Positions 1 to 7,999 of a stretch of DNA of 64,000 nt are shown piece by piece. Origin of the DNA: Pinisolibacter aquiterrae (GTDB taxonomy: Bacteria > Pseudomonadota > Alphaproteobacteria > Rhizobiales > Ancalomicrobiaceae); the NCBI RefSeq assembly GCF_019160155.1, contig NZ_JAFNIH010000023.1, forward strand, positions 297,897 to 361,896, in the 5' to 3' direction. A model generated the notes under the pieces. That model saw only the letters and a program-made list of their open reading frames with translations, did not search any database and was not told where the DNA came from. Each line of letters starts with the position of its first letter. The stretch's first letter is position 1. A program made the position numbers and the translations under genes.

Positions 1-299
1 GTGGCGGCGAAATCGACGTAGCGCAGGGCGAGTTCGGTGAGGGCGGCGCCGGGCTCGGCCGGCAGCGGCGCCGCGAACAGCGCGGCGTGCATGTCGTCGA
101 CGACCGAGGCGGCGACGTGGAGGACGAGATCGTCGAGGTCGACGAAGAGATTGTAGAGGCTGCCGACGGAGCAGCCGAGTTCGCCGGCGATCCGCCGGGC
201 GGTCAACCCGGCGAGGCCGTCGGCGGCGACGGCGGCGCGGGCGGCGGCGACGGCGCGAGCGCGCATCTCGTCGTGATCATGGGGCATGCGGCGGGGCAC
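1..299 (-). CDS. TetR/AcrR family transcriptional regulator (N-terminal part, cut by window edge)
   Basis: Reading leftward from a GTG at 299, the frame stays open to the window edge. The first ~50 residues form a TetR-type helix-turn-helix: a helix ending in AADGLAGLTARRIAGELG, then CSVGSLYNLFVDLDDLV, the usual recognition-helix pattern with a conserved Tyr. The following LTELALRYVDFAA resembles the start of the ligand-binding domain of WHG/TetR_C_13-type regulators. The GTG is preferred over the in-frame ATG at 287 because an AAGGAG sits 7 bases before it. The C-terminal two thirds are outside the window, so ligand and target are unknown. It is separated from the AAA+ ATPase by about 40 bases and reads the same way, downstream of it. 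Confidence 0.8.
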   Translation of the reverse strand, partial: MPRRMPHDHDEMRARAVAAARAAVAADGLAGLTARRIAGELGCSVGSLYNLFVDLDDLVLHVAASVVDDMHAALFAAPLPAEPGAALTELALRYVDFAA

Positions 300-339
300 G
301 TGGTGGCTCCTTGTTGCCCGCCATCATGGTGAGCGATGT

Positions 340-2043
340 TCACGAAGGCAAGGACGGGACGTCGAGGGCGCGGAAGACGGCGCAGCGGCGGAAGACCGCG
401 AGGCTCGGCTCGACCGACTTCCGCGCGCAGAACTTCGCGACCAGCTTGGCGAGACCCTTGATGTCACGGCCGCTGGTCGCGGGGAACTGGGCGACCAGAT
501 CGTCGATCAGGGCGTCGTCGAGCCCCAGACCGAACTGATCGGCCATGACCCGCCAGATCCGGGCGCGATCGGCGGCGTCGGGCGGGTGGTATTTGATGAG
601 CGCGATGCAGCGCGAGACGATCGCCTCGTCGATGTCGTCGACGCGGTTGGTGGTGAGGAACAGGAGCCCGTTGAAATATTCGAGCACCCGCAGGAACACG
701 CCGACCACCGCGTTCATGCGCAGGTCGTCGCGCCGGCGCTTGATGTAGACGTCGGCCTCGTCGATCAGCATCACCGCGCCCCAGCGCTGCGCCCGCGTCA
801 ACGCCTCCTTCAACTGCTGTTCCATCTGGGCGACGTCGAGGCCGAGCTGGCCGGAATGCACCCGGTAGAGCGGGCGCCCGACGATCTCGGAATAGACCTC
901 CGCCGTCAGCGTCTTGCCGACGCCCGGCGGGCCGGCGCAGAGCACGGTGGTGCCGCCGGACTTCCCCGCCACCACGTCCTCCATCAGCGTGTCCATCTCG
1001 GCGGTGAGGATGTCGACGAGGTCGATCTGCTCTGGCGGTAGGACGAGCTTCTGCTTCAGTTCGGGCTGGTAGAGATAAGGGGCGACGTCGTCGACGTGGA
1101 CCCAGACGTGGTGATGCAGCTCGAGGTGGAAGAAGAAGATCAGCGGATGCACGGGCAGTTCGGTGAAGGCGCCGGCGGGCACCCGGTCGTGGGCCTCCTT
1201 CAGGGCGCGATCGCCGTCGCGATCGAACCAGTCGGCCTTGCCGGAGCGGCGGATCAACTTGTCGAGGAAGAGGCCGGAAGCGTCGAGGCCGAGCGCGCGC
1301 TCGCCGATCAGATCCTCGTCGACGACCAGACGGGCGGGTTGGCCGGTCGACGACAGGATGACGATCGCCTTGCGCGCCCAATCGGTGTCGCGCCGGGCGG
1401 CGCCCGGGTCCTCGGCCCAGATGCCGACGCCGAGGCCGGTGAACTGCTCGCCGGCGCGGGCGCGCCAATCGAAATAGCGGGTCGACCTCTCGTCGAAATC
1501 GGCGAGGAGGGCCGCGTCCTCTTTCAGCCAGCCGAGACGGGCGAGAATCGCGTCGACGGTCGAGCCGTCGAGATCGCGGGTGCGGATCATCAGCGTCTCG
1601 ACCGCGACGCGGCCGCGTGAATTGGCCTTCAACTCGACGACGATGCGACCGGATTCCTCCTCCCCCGGCGGGGTGTAGTCGAGCCGGGTGACGAGCCACG
1701 GCTGGGGCCGGCCGTCGGGCGCCATGCGGAAGAGCCAGCCGCGCGCCGCGCCCTCGACGAGGTGGAGGGCCAGCGCCGGGGCGAGGCGATCGAGATCGTC
1801 GGGGCCGAAGCGGGGGCCGTCGGCGCTCGCGACCCGGGCGAGGGCGGCGATCTGGTCGCGGCGACCGCGATCGAGGCGGCCGTCGTCGGTGAGGGCATGG
1901 AGCCGGGTGAGTTCGGCCGCGCCGAGCGTGCCGAGCGCGACCTCGACGCGATCGGAGAAGCGCGGCTGGGCGAGAAGGCTCGCCCGATCGGGGAAATCGG
2001 CGACCAGAGCTTCGACCAGATCGCGTTCGACGACGAGTTTCAT
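340..2043 (-). CDS. AAA+ family ATPase with large N-terminal domain of unknown function
   Basis: A 567-residue protein. The C-terminal ~220 residues are an AAA+ module: Walker A GPPGVGKT (about 371-378), Walker B VMLIDEAD (424-431), sensor-1-like LTTN (463-466) and a following SRC arginine region. This places it among classical AAA proteins that remodel or unfold partners with ATP. The first ~340 residues do not match a family I recognise. They are acidic, soluble and without membrane segments or signal peptide, so a cytoplasmic location is inferred. The gene reads toward the partial TetR gene, and its start is back-to-back with the cation antiporter. Cellular role unknown; I would not go beyond 'AAA+ ATPase'. 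Confidence 0.85.
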   Translation of the reverse strand: MKLVVERDLVEALVADFPDRASLLAQPRFSDRVEVALGTLGAAELTRLHALTDDGRLDRGRRDQIAALARVASADGPRFGPDDLDRLAPALALHLVEGAARGWLFRMAPDGRPQPWLVTRLDYTPPGEEESGRIVVELKANSRGRVAVETLMIRTRDLDGSTVDAILARLGWLKEDAALLADFDERSTRYFDWRARAGEQFTGLGVGIWAEDPGAARRDTDWARKAIVILSSTGQPARLVVDEDLIGERALGLDASGLFLDKLIRRSGKADWFDRDGDRALKEAHDRVPAGAFTELPVHPLIFFFHLELHHHVWVHVDDVAPYLYQPELKQKLVLPPEQIDLVDILTAEMDTLMEDVVAGKSGGTTVLCAGPPGVGKTLTAEVYSEIVGRPLYRVHSGQLGLDVAQMEQQLKEALTRAQRWGAVMLIDEADVYIKRRRDDLRMNAVVGVFLRVLEYFNGLLFLTTNRVDDIDEAIVSRCIALIKYHPPDAADRARIWRVMADQFGLGLDDALIDDLVAQFPATSGRDIKGLAKLVAKFCARKSVEPSLAVFRRCAVFRALDVPSLPS

Positions 2044-2237
2044 GCGGCGGTTCCCTCGGCGGATCGGCTTGTCGGCATTGCGACACGCGGCCCGCCGTGT
2101 CCGGCGCGCCGGGGAGGCCTGAGCAAGTTGCGGGCCGCCGGACGGCGACGACGGATCGCCCCCTCCTTCCGGCGGGTGGCGACCGAGTCGGGATCGTGTC
2201 AGGGTCGGGCGAGCCCTCGCTCACCGAGAGAGGCGCG

Positions 2238-3248
2238 ATGACGGCGGTGATCTGGCTGGAATTCTCGTTCTGGGCGGCGATGGTGGCCGTCGCCGGCCAT
2301 CGATTGTCGCTCAACGGCGACGTGATCGCCGAGAAGACCGGACTGTCGGGCAACTGGATCGGCCTCGCCCTGCTCGCCACCGTGACCTCGCTGCCGGAAC
2401 TGGTGACCGGCGTCGGGTCGATCACGGCGGCCGGCGCGCCCGACATGGCGGTCGGCGACGCGCTCGGCAGCTGCGTCTTCAATCTGATGATCCTGCTGGT
2501 CGCCGATCTCGTCCACCGCCCCGCGCCGAGCTTCGGCTGCGCCTCGCAGGGCCACATTCTGGCGAGTGGCTTCGGCATTCTGGCGCTCGGGCTGGTCGCC
2601 TCGGCCCTGGTGCCGCCCGGCCTCCTCGCCTCGCTGCGGCTCGGATGGATCGGCCTGATCTCGCCCGCCTTGATCCTGGTCTATGCGGTGTCGCTCAGGG
2701 TGGTCTTCGTCCACGAGCGCCGCGCCGTGCAGACCGGCGTGGAGCGCAGCGTGCGCCGGCACGACGGCATCACCCTGCGCGCCGCGGTGATCCGCTACGC
2801 GATCGCCGCCACGGTGGTGATCGTCGCCGGCCTGCGGCTGCCGGTGGTCGCCGAGCGGCTGGCGCAGGCGCACGGGCTCTCCGACGGCTTCGTCGGGACG
2901 ACGCTGGTGGCGGCGGCGACGTCGATGCCGGAATTCATGGTGACGCTCGCGGCGGTCCGAATCGGCGCGCTCGACATGGCCTTCGCCAATCTCCTCGGCA
3001 GCAATCTCTTCAACATGGTGGTGCTGGCGGTCGACGACCTCGTCTTCACGCCCGGCCCGCTCCTCGCCGTCGCCGCGCCCACCCATGCGATGACGGCGCT
3101 GTCGGCGATGATGATGAACGGGGTGGTGATCGTCGCGCTTCTCTATCGGCCGCAACGCCGGCTGTTCGGCACCTTCGGCTGGACCAGCCTCGCCCTGCTC
3201 GGGCTCTATCTCCTGAACGTCTGGGCGCTGGTCGCCACGGAACGGTGA
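2238..3248 (+). CDS. Na+/Ca2+ exchanger (CaCA) family cation antiporter
   Basis: 336 residues with about ten hydrophobic segments and the two inverted CaCA repeats. The first alpha-repeat reads TVTSLPELVTG followed by GDALGSCVFNLMIL; the second reads AAATSMPEFMVT followed by ANLLGSNLFNMVVL. These acidic (E) and Gly-Ser-Asn residues line the ion path in this family. It therefore probably exchanges a divalent cation for Na+ or H+ across the inner membrane; the ion is not determined. The ATG at 2238, preceded by GAGAGAGG, is chosen because the open frame upstream (from about 2097) lacks hydrophobic character. It is transcribed divergently from the AAA+ ATPase. Confidence 0.85.
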   Translation: MTAVIWLEFSFWAAMVAVAGHRLSLNGDVIAEKTGLSGNWIGLALLATVTSLPELVTGVGSITAAGAPDMAVGDALGSCVFNLMILLVADLVHRPAPSFGCASQGHILASGFGILALGLVASALVPPGLLASLRLGWIGLISPALILVYAVSLRVVFVHERRAVQTGVERSVRRHDGITLRAAVIRYAIAATVVIVAGLRLPVVAERLAQAHGLSDGFVGTTLVAAATSMPEFMVTLAAVRIGALDMAFANLLGSNLFNMVVLAVDDLVFTPGPLLAVAAPTHAMTALSAMMMNGVVIVALLYRPQRRLFGTFGWTSLALLGLYLLNVWALVATER

Positions 3249-3336
3249 GGGATCCTGCTCGGCCCAGGAAACTCGGACTCGTCCGAATTTCAGGGGCGTT
3301 ACGGCCTGACCGGCCGACGCCCGTTCGGGCTTGCCC

Positions 3337-3373
3337 GCGCATGAAGGTCCGAGCGGGGCGCACCTTCATGCGC
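3337..3373. terminator. Convergent intergenic hairpin
   Basis: A perfect 12-base inverted repeat (3337-3348 with 3362-3373, 13-base loop) lies between the converging antiporter and holC genes. A second small hairpin (GCCCG-TT-CGGGC) sits at 3319-3330. No U-run follows on either strand, so the terminator call rests on position and stem strength only. Confidence 0.4.
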
Positions 3374-3379
3374 TCGGTC

Positions 3380-3829
3380 TCACCCCTTCTTGGCCCAGCG
3401 CCCGCGTTCGTCCTGGATCCAGTAGGTCGGCGTCAGGCCCGCCGCCTTGACCGCCTTCCAATGGGCGCGGGCGTCGAGCACCGCCTCGGTGTCGTTGCCG
3501 TCGAAGAGGAAGACCAGACGGTCGTAGTCGGCGAAGTCCGCCGGCGGGGGCGCGCGGTCGACCAGGAAGCGGACGGTGGCGCCGGCGCGGGCATCGGGCT
3601 CGGCGGTCAGGCGCACGGCGCGGTCGGTCAGATCCTCGGGGCGGATGCCGTGGGGGAGGAAACTCTCGTCGGAATAGGTCCAGAGATGCCCGTCGAGGGC
3701 GTCGCGGCGCTCGACCGTGCCGGTCTGGACCACCGTCTTCCAGCCTCGTTCCAGGCACTTCTCGAGGAGGCCCGGCAGGGCCTGCTCGAGGGTGCGGGTC
3801 TGGAGATGGTAGAAGAGGGCCTCGGTCAT
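3380..3829 (-). CDS. holC: DNA polymerase III subunit chi
   Basis: 149 residues, the usual length for HolC. The N-terminus MTEALFYHLQTRTLEQALPG, a central WTYSDESFLPHG and a C-terminal LVFLFDGNDTEAVLDAR / WKAVKAAG pattern match the chi subunit, which links the clamp loader to single-strand binding protein. The ATG at 3829 follows pepA by 41 bases on the same strand. The pepA-holC pair is a common arrangement in alphaproteobacteria, which supports the call. The protein is cytoplasmic. Nothing unusual is seen in it. Confidence 0.9.
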   Translation of the reverse strand: MTEALFYHLQTRTLEQALPGLLEKCLERGWKTVVQTGTVERRDALDGHLWTYSDESFLPHGIRPEDLTDRAVRLTAEPDARAGATVRFLVDRAPPPADFADYDRLVFLFDGNDTEAVLDARAHWKAVKAAGLTPTYWIQDERGRWAKKG

Positions 3830-3870
3830 GGCGTCCTCGAAGGCGAAGGGTGCGTTTCCGCCCCCTCCCC

Positions 3871-5370
3871 TCACTTCTCGTAGTGATCGGCGACGAGGCG
3901 GTCGAGCAGGCGCACGCCCCAGCCCGAGGCCCAGGCCTTGTTGAGGTCCGTCGAGGGCGAGCCCATCGCCGTGCCGGCGACGTCGAGATGCGCCCAGGGC
4001 ACGTCGCCGACGAAGCGCTTGAGGAACTGCGCCGCCGTCACCGAGCCGGCGTCGCGGCCGCCGGTGTTCTTCATGTCGGCCCAGGTACTGTCGATCAGCT
4101 TGTCGTAGTCGGCCGAGAGCGGCATCCGCCACACGGTTTCGCCGGTGACGAGGCCGGCGGTGGTGAGGCGCTCGGCGAGGATGTCGTCGTTGGTGAAGAG
4201 GCCGGCGTTGAGCTTGCCGAGCGCCACCAGAATGGCGCCGGTCAGCGTCGCCAGATCGACGATGGCGGCGGGCTTCACCGTCTCCTTGACGTGCCACAGC
4301 ACGTCGCAGAGCACGAGACGGCCCTCGGCGTCGGTGTTGATGACCTCGATGGTCTGGCCTGAGAGCGAGGTGACGATGTCGCCGGGGCGCTGGGCGCCGG
4401 CGTCGGGCATGTTCTCGACGAGGCCGATGGCGCCGACCACGTTGACCTTGGCCTTGCGCGAGGCGAGCGCGTGCATCAGGCCGGTGACGACGGCGGCGCC
4501 GCCCATGTCGCCCTTCATGTCCTCCATGCCGGCGGCCGGCTTGATCGAGATGCCGCCACTGTCGAACACCACGCCCTTGCCGACGAAGGCGACCGGCGCC
4601 TCGCCCTCGGCGCCGCCGTTCCAGCGCATGATCACCACGCGCGGCGGACGCTTGGACCCTTGCGCGACGCCGAGAAGGGCGTTCCAGCCGGCCTTCTTCA
4701 GCTCCTTCTCGCCGAGGATCTCGACCTCGACGCCGAGCTTCTCGAGCTTCTTCGCCTTGGCGGCGAACTCCTCGGTGCCGAGGACGTTGGCGGGCTCGCA
4801 GATGAGGTCGCGGGTGAGCGTCACGCCGTCCGAGATCGGCTCGACCCGGGCCTTCCACAGCTTCTTGGCGGCGGAGGAATCGGCGAGCGCGAGGGTGAGA
4901 TCGAGGGTGACCTTGTCGTCGTCGTCCTTCTTCTTGGTCTTGTAGCCGTCGAAGGCATAGGCGCGCAGGCGCACGCCGAGCGCCACGTCGGCGGCGCGCT
5001 CGGCGACGATGCCCTCGCCGTCGGCGCGCTCGAGCAGCAGCGTGGCGGCGGCGACCTTCAGATCGATCAGCTTGCCGGCGACCACGCCGCCGAGCTTCAG
5101 CCAATCCTTCTCGGAGAGATCGGCGGGCTTGCCGAGGCCGACCAGGACGACGCGATCGAGATCGCAGCCGGCGGGGGCGACGACGTCGAGGGTGGCGAAG
5201 CCCTTGCCCTTGAAGGCGGCCTTGGCGATCGCCCGGCCGAGCGCCCCGCCGCAGGTCGCGTCGAGCGCGGCGGCGGTCGGCGGCAGGGCCAGATCCTCTG
5301 CGACGAGGACGACGAGCGTGCCGGTCGCGGGGGCTTCCGGCTTGGCGAAGGCGATCGTGGGTCGGGACAT
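3871..5370 (-). CDS. pepA: Leucyl aminopeptidase (M17 family)
   Basis: 499 residues, normal for PepA. It removes N-terminal residues from peptides in the cytoplasm using two metal ions. The M17 metal and catalytic residues are in place: K265 and D270 in [12 protein letters not shown]277, D288 in MKGDMGGAA, and D347, E349 and R351 in the signature NTDAEGRL. The start at 5370 (MSRPTIAF) is taken because the upstream open frame is low-complexity and antisense-like, and a GGAG lies close by. It is followed by holC and divergently oriented to lptF, an arrangement conserved in Hyphomicrobiales. Confidence 0.95.
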   Translation of the reverse strand: MSRPTIAFAKPEAPATGTLVVLVAEDLALPPTAAALDATCGGALGRAIAKAAFKGKGFATLDVVAPAGCDLDRVVLVGLGKPADLSEKDWLKLGGVVAGKLIDLKVAAATLLLERADGEGIVAERAADVALGVRLRAYAFDGYKTKKKDDDDKVTLDLTLALADSSAAKKLWKARVEPISDGVTLTRDLICEPANVLGTEEFAAKAKKLEKLGVEVEILGEKELKKAGWNALLGVAQGSKRPPRVVIMRWNGGAEGEAPVAFVGKGVVFDSGGISIKPAAGMEDMKGDMGGAAVVTGLMHALASRKAKVNVVGAIGLVENMPDAGAQRPGDIVTSLSGQTIEVINTDAEGRLVLCDVLWHVKETVKPAAIVDLATLTGAILVALGKLNAGLFTNDDILAERLTTAGLVTGETVWRMPLSADYDKLIDSTWADMKNTGGRDAGSVTAAQFLKRFVGDVPWAHLDVAGTAMGSPSTDLNKAWASGWGVRLLDRLVADHYEK

Positions 5371-5700
5371 CGACGAGATACTCCGGGAGGGGTCGGCGCG
5401 GGGAGCGGAAAGCCCCGAAGGCGCCTCGGTGCGGCAGAAGATGGAACGCCGGAGCCGGTTCGGCAAGCGCCAAGACGGCGCGGCCGGCGTTGCCGTTGCG
5501 CCGCACCACGGCGTTAACCATCTTTCCAAGCAATCCATTAGGCATTTCGGAGCTTGATGGATCCTCGGGGACGAAGCACCGTCCGGGGCATGATCGCGGC
5601 ACCAGTCGGTGCTAAGAAGCTTCCCGGGTGGAGCATGGACGCGCGCGGGTCGGTCGAGAGAGACCGCCCGCACGAGGGGACGGAGGACGAACGGAAGAGC
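5371..5700. other. Intergenic region between divergent pepA and lptF
   Basis: About 330 bases without a convincing gene. It must carry promoters for pepA (leftward) and the lpt operon (rightward). The only motif I can name is TTAACCAT at 5514-5521, which resembles the short alphaproteobacterial CtrA half-site; this is a single 8-mer match. No hairpin or RNA element was recognised. Confidence 0.4.
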
Positions 5701-6909
5701 ATGCGGCTCATCGAGCGATACATCTTCCGTCGTGCGGCCGGGGCCTTCCTCATGTCGTTGGGGGCGCTGATCGGCGTCGTCTGGGCGACGCAGGCGCTCC
5801 GACAGATGAATCTCGTCACCGCCAAGGGCGCGGCGCTGCTCGTCTTCTTCAAGATCACCGCGCTGGCGCTGCCGTTCCTGACGATCGTGGTGGCGCCCTT
5901 CGCGCTCCTGATCGCCTGTATCCAGACCCTCAACACCCTCAACGCCGACAGCGAGCTGGTGGTGCTCAACGCCTCCGGCGCGTCGCGCTTCGTGGTGCTG
6001 AAGCCGTTGCTGGCGCTGGCGCTGCTGGTCGCCGCGACGATGCTGTTCCTCTCCACCTGGGGCTCGCCGGCGGCGCTCCGGACGCTGCGGGAGAACCTGG
6101 CGCGGATCAACGTCGACGTCGTCGCCAACATCGTCCAGCCCGGGCGCTTCATCACCATCGAGAAGAACCTGACCTTCCACATCCGCTCGCGCGCGCCCGA
6201 CGGCTCGCTCGGCGGCCTCTTCGTGGAAGACGCGCGCGACCCGGCGATCGCCTTCACCTACATCGCCGATCAGGCCTCGATCGTCGAAATGTTCGGCAAG
6301 ACCCTGCTCGTCATGCGCGACGGCGTGATCCAGCGGCGCACGACCGCCGACGGCAATCTGTCGCTGATCGACTTCCAGTCCTATGCCTTCGACCTCTCGG
6401 CGATGACGCCGACCACGACCTCGCCGGTGTTCCGGCCGAGCGAGCGCTCGACGGCGGAACTGTGGAGCCTGGGCGGCAGCCGGCCCGACGAATACGCTCG
6501 CAACAACGCCGGACGGCTGCGCTCCGAACTGCACGACCGGCTGACCCAGCCGCTGCTGCCGATCGCCTTCGCCCTCCTCAGCTTCCTGGCGCTGGGCGAC
6601 GCCCGCACCACCCGCGAGGGACGCGGCATGGCGATCGTCGGCACGATCGCCGCGGTCGGCGTGATGCGCGGCGGGCTCTTCGCCGCGACCAGCGCGGCCG
6701 GCACCTCCGACGTCGCCGTCGGCCTCGCCTGGGGGCTGTCGCTCGGGGTGATCGGCTGGGCGCTGATGGTGGTGGCGACCGACCGCAAGGTGGCGCTGCC
6801 GGGGGTGGTGGCGCGCGGGCTCGACGCGATCTCCGAACGGGTCGGGGCCGTCGCCCGCCGCCTCGCCGATCGATTGGGCCTCTCCGGCGAACGGGAGGAG
6901 ACGCCGTGA
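5701..6909 (+). CDS. lptF: LPS export ABC transporter permease LptF
   Basis: 402 residues of the YjgP/YjgQ family. Three membrane segments come first (around [20 protein letters not shown], the [14 protein letters not shown] region and a segment after VLKPLL), then a periplasmic beta-jellyroll-like part, then three C-terminal membrane segments. LptF with LptG forms the inner-membrane channel of LptB2FG, which extracts lipopolysaccharide for transport to the outer membrane. The ATG at 5701 gives the standard N-terminus [12 protein letters not shown]; upstream in-frame codons add about 49 non-homologous residues. Its stop overlaps the lptG start, so the two are translationally coupled. Confidence 0.92.
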   Translation: MRLIERYIFRRAAGAFLMSLGALIGVVWATQALRQMNLVTAKGAALLVFFKITALALPFLTIVVAPFALLIACIQTLNTLNADSELVVLNASGASRFVVLKPLLALALLVAATMLFLSTWGSPAALRTLRENLARINVDVVANIVQPGRFITIEKNLTFHIRSRAPDGSLGGLFVEDARDPAIAFTYIADQASIVEMFGKTLLVMRDGVIQRRTTADGNLSLIDFQSYAFDLSAMTPTTTSPVFRPSERSTAELWSLGGSRPDEYARNNAGRLRSELHDRLTQPLLPIAFALLSFLALGDARTTREGRGMAIVGTIAAVGVMRGGLFAATSAAGTSDVAVGLAWGLSLGVIGWALMVVATDRKVALPGVVARGLDAISERVGAVARRLADRLGLSGEREETP

Positions 6910-7997
6910 TCGGCCCCACTCTCGGTCGCTACTTCGCGAAACGGACCTTTCTGGCGGTGGCGTCGATCTTCGCGATCGCCTTCCTGATCGTGTTCCTGTT
7001 CGACTTCCTCGACATGGTCCGCGCCAACATCGACCGGGCGACCTTTTCGTGGTCGACGGCGCTGGCGGCGTCGCTCTTCCGCATTCCCGCCTTCTCCGAG
7101 CAGGTGCTGCCCTTCGCCACGCTGTTCGGGGTGATGGCGGCGCTTCTGGCGCTGTCGCGCAAGCTCGAGCTGGTGGTGGCGCGGGCGGCCGGCATTTCGG
7201 TGTGGCAGTTCCTGGCGCCGCCGATCGCCGTGGCGCTGACGGTCGGGATCCTGTCGACGATCGCCTACAATCCGCTCGCCGCCCATCTCAAGGGCCGGTC
7301 GGAAGGTCTCCAGACCCAGCTCGCCGGCAACGCGCCGCGCCGCGCCGACGACACCATGCGCGAGGTCTGGCTGCGGCAGAACGGCGAGGACGGCGAATCG
7401 ATCGTCCATGCCCGGCAGGCCACCGATCGCGGTCTGCACCTCTCCGGCGTCACCATGCACACGTTCGACGAACGCGGGCATTTCCACTCCCGCATCGAGG
7501 CGGCGACGGCCGATCACGAGCCCGGCCGGTGGCGACTCGCCGACGCCTGGGTCTTTCGCGCGGGCGAGGCGCCGGAGCATCACGACAACCTTCTGGTCGC
7601 GACCCGGCTGAAGGCCGAACAGATCGGCGAGAGCCTCACCGAGCCCGATACCGTGTCGTTCTGGGCGCTGCCCTCCTTCATCGAGACGGCGCGCGCGGCC
7701 GGTCTGCCGGCTTTCCAATTCGAACTTCAATATCAATTGCTTCTCGCGCGTCCGCTGCTCCTGGTGGCGATGGTTCTGATCGCCGCGACGGTTTCTCTGC
7801 GAGTGTTCCGCTTCGGCAACATCGGCAGCATGATTCTCGGTGGCGTCGCGGCCGGCTTCGTGCTTTATGTCGCCGGAGAGGTGGCCCGAGGGATGGGCGG
7901 AGCGGGTATCGTTCCGCCGCTGCTCGCCGCTTGGACGCCGGCCGTGGTCGCCTCCTCGATCGGATTCACGGTTCTGTTGCACCAGGAGGACGGCTAG
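6906..7997 (+). CDS. lptG: LPS export ABC transporter permease LptG
   Basis: 363 residues, YjgP/YjgQ family, the partner of LptF. The N-terminus [17 protein letters not shown] precedes membrane segments; the soluble middle part (about 100-250) faces the periplasm and three membrane helices close the protein. The start is a GTG at 6906 that overlaps the lptF stop (GTGA), a coupling that fixes the start despite the rare codon. lptD follows after 2 bases, so permeases and outer-membrane translocon are co-expressed. The ATPase lptB and lptA/lptC are not in this window. Confidence 0.92.
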   Translation: MIGPTLGRYFAKRTFLAVASIFAIAFLIVFLFDFLDMVRANIDRATFSWSTALAASLFRIPAFSEQVLPFATLFGVMAALLALSRKLELVVARAAGISVWQFLAPPIAVALTVGILSTIAYNPLAAHLKGRSEGLQTQLAGNAPRRADDTMREVWLRQNGEDGESIVHARQATDRGLHLSGVTMHTFDERGHFHSRIEAATADHEPGRWRLADAWVFRAGEAPEHHDNLLVATRLKAEQIGESLTEPDTVSFWALPSFIETARAAGLPAFQFELQYQLLLARPLLLVAMVLIAATVSLRVFRFGNIGSMILGGVAAGFVLYVAGEVARGMGGAGIVPPLLAAWTPAVVASSIGFTVLLHQEDG

Positions 7998-7999
7998 AC

